DNA of 64,000 bases from Anaerolineales bacterium (GTDB taxonomy: Bacteria > Chloroflexota > Anaerolineae > Anaerolineales > Villigracilaceae), in NCBI GenBank assembly GCA_023382595.1, contig JAHDWB010000003.1, forward strand, positions 279,570 to 343,569, written 5' to 3'. The translations under genes were made by a program, and so were the position numbers. Below are positions 62,932-64,000 of the stretch, in pieces (position 1 is the first letter of the stretch; every line of letters begins with the position of its first letter). The notes beneath the pieces are model-generated. The model did not search any database, was not told where the DNA came from, and was given only the letters and a program-made list of their open reading frames with translations.

Positions 62932-63038
62932 TCAAGGTCATTAATCATTTGTATTTGCATCCTCTACGGATTATCTTCTCATATAGAATGAGCTTGAGTT
63001 GCATATGAAGTCCGATTACTTTCCTGGAGGGAAATCAT

Positions 63039-63758
63039 TTGAATAAAAAAGTGCTCGTGATTGACGACGACCCTGAACTGGGACAATTGATCGATGCGAT
63101 CCTTAAGCCTTTGGGGCTCACTGCCTATCTCTCCTATTCAGGGATGGATGGGCTCAAAAAAGCATATGCAATTCATCCCGACCTGATCATCCTCGACATC
63201 AACATGCCGGACCTGAACGGCTTTGAAGTCTGTTCACGCCTGCGCGAGTTTTCCAACGTCCCGATCCTGATGCTCACCGCCCGATTTCATGAGAATGACA
63301 TGCTGCATAGTTTTCACGTCGGGGTGGATGATTTCCTCGGAAAACCCTTCAACAAGAGTGAACTCCAGGCGCGCATACGCGCATTATTAAGACGTTCTTC
63401 AAGTAATCAAAATACAAATGGAAATTCATATATTACTGCATACATCGACCCAGTGTTGGATATCGATCTTTCGACCAGGACCATCAAGCTCCTGGGAAAG
63501 ATCGTGGAGCTATCCCCGAAGGAGTATGACCTGCTCGCCTGCCTGGTGCGGGAACAGGGAAAGATCCTGTCGCATCATGAACTGGCGCGGGAGGTTTGGG
63601 GAGATGTGTATGCCAACGACCCATCTGAAACGTCCCTATACATCTACTATCTCAGAAAGAAACTGAAGGATGGGCAACATGGCCATCGTTATATCCGCAC
63701 CCATTGGGGACGGGGGTATTGGTTCGCATCACGCAGTGAAGAGGAAGAGATAACCTAA
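63039..63758 (+). CDS. OmpR/PhoB-family response regulator, orphan
   Basis: Predicted 239 aa from a TTG start with GGAGGG 8 nt upstream. Receiver: acidic DDD (residues 9-11), phospho-acceptor Asp53 in LDINMPDLNG, Lys in FLGKPF (about 102). C-terminal winged helix about 140-232 (LSPKEYDLLACLVREQGKIL, ETSLYIYYLRKKLKD, HRYIRTHWGRGYWF). No kinase gene is adjacent in the window. Ends with an acidic EEEE tail. Confidence 0.93.
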   Translation: MNKKVLVIDDDPELGQLIDAILKPLGLTAYLSYSGMDGLKKAYAIHPDLIILDINMPDLNGFEVCSRLREFSNVPILMLTARFHENDMLHSFHVGVDDFLGKPFNKSELQARIRALLRRSSSNQNTNGNSYITAYIDPVLDIDLSTRTIKLLGKIVELSPKEYDLLACLVREQGKILSHHELAREVWGDVYANDPSETSLYIYYLRKKLKDGQHGHRYIRTHWGRGYWFASRSEEEEIT

Positions 63759-63891
63759 GCAAATAGGAGCTGGCTTGAGAATGTACCTGTCTATATAGCT
63801 CTCATTTTTATAAAATTTAAAAGATAAAAGTTTTCGCCCGTTTAATATGCTGAGAAATAAAGCAGGTTAAGTAGTCATTTTTAATAAATTT

Positions 63892-63924
63892 AGGAGCGCG
63901 GATTCTTTAAGAATCCGCGCTCCT
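63892..63924. terminator. Bidirectional terminator-like hairpin
   Basis: AGGAGCGCGGATTCTT (63892-63907) and AAGAATCCGCGCTCCT (63909-63924) are perfect complements. Plus strand continues ATTATTTAG, minus strand AAATTTATTAAAAATG. It separates the regulator from the convergent SLH gene. Confidence 0.75.
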
Positions 63925-63946
63925 ATTATTTAGCGTTTCGCCTATC

Positions 63947-64000
63947 TTACGGACGTGCTAGGTCGAAGGTGCGCTGGATGAAGATCGCCATCTGTGCGCG
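63947..64000 (-). CDS. C-terminus of an SLH (S-layer homology) domain protein, partial
   Basis: The minus strand from the window edge reads RAQMAIFIQRTFDLARP and a TAA at 63949-63947. RAQMA-F is the end motif of SLH domains, which anchor proteins to the cell wall polymers. Only 17 residues are visible, so family assignment rests on this motif. Confidence 0.6.
   Translation of the reverse strand, partial: RAQMAIFIQRTFDLARP

Overview
The window looks like chromosome of a carbohydrate-fermenting member of the Chloroflexota, most likely class Anaerolineae. This is inferred from gene content, not proven: solute-binding proteins are lipoproteins rather than free periplasmic proteins, a tungsten-type aldehyde oxidoreductase has its own MoaD, NarL-type two-component pairs and ABC-2 exporters are common, an S-layer (SLH) protein ends at the right edge, and many short palindromic repeats fill the intergenic gaps. 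No rRNA, tRNA, CRISPR array or IS transposase was seen.

Layout. 1-3.4 kb (minus strand): a coupled sigma factor / unknown / TPR protein cluster and a small Ig-like protein. 3.7-9.0 kb (minus): a type III-like restriction-modification locus (mod, res), AT-richer than its surroundings, with a GIY-YIG nuclease between two palindromic repeat units. 9.4-23.4 kb (plus): an L-arabinose / multiple-monosaccharide region with a LacI regulator, a ChvE-MmsA-MmsB importer, UPF0303 protein, Gfo/Idh oxidoreductase, SDR epimerase, araB, araD, araA, aldo/keto reductase and a predicted sugar mutarotase. 23.6-28.3 kb: a small membrane protein, a PDZ/S41-like lipoprotein lacking the expected catalytic serine, a PDZ histidine kinase and its response regulator. 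28.3-32.3 kb: galK, and divergently moaD-like, AOR and a class II aldolase.

32.8-47.5 kb (plus): a cellodextrin/xyloside utilisation locus with a LacI regulator and matching operators, an ABC importer without its own ATPase, cellobiose-phosphorylase-like GH94, GH1, GH3, xylA, a second predicted mutarotase and xylB. Imported oligosaccharides would be phosphorolysed or hydrolysed, and xylose passed through isomerase and kinase to xylulose 5-phosphate.

47.6-62.6 kb: an envelope-stress-like region. It has a LiaRS-like sensor kinase/response regulator pair, an ABC-2 exporter operon, a LiaF-like membrane protein, then an operon of a SRPBCC-like membrane-anchored protein, a membrane protein, a beta-lactamase-fold serine hydrolase and three integral-membrane (pseudo)peptidases, followed by an HD protein and a lipoprotein on the opposite strand. 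Four promoters in this stretch carry the same inverted repeat, CTRTCC-N4-GGAYAG, placed 44 or 45 bp upstream of a -10-like hexamer. This is the best candidate here for an undescribed regulon. The right end holds an orphan OmpR-family regulator and the last codons of an SLH-domain protein.
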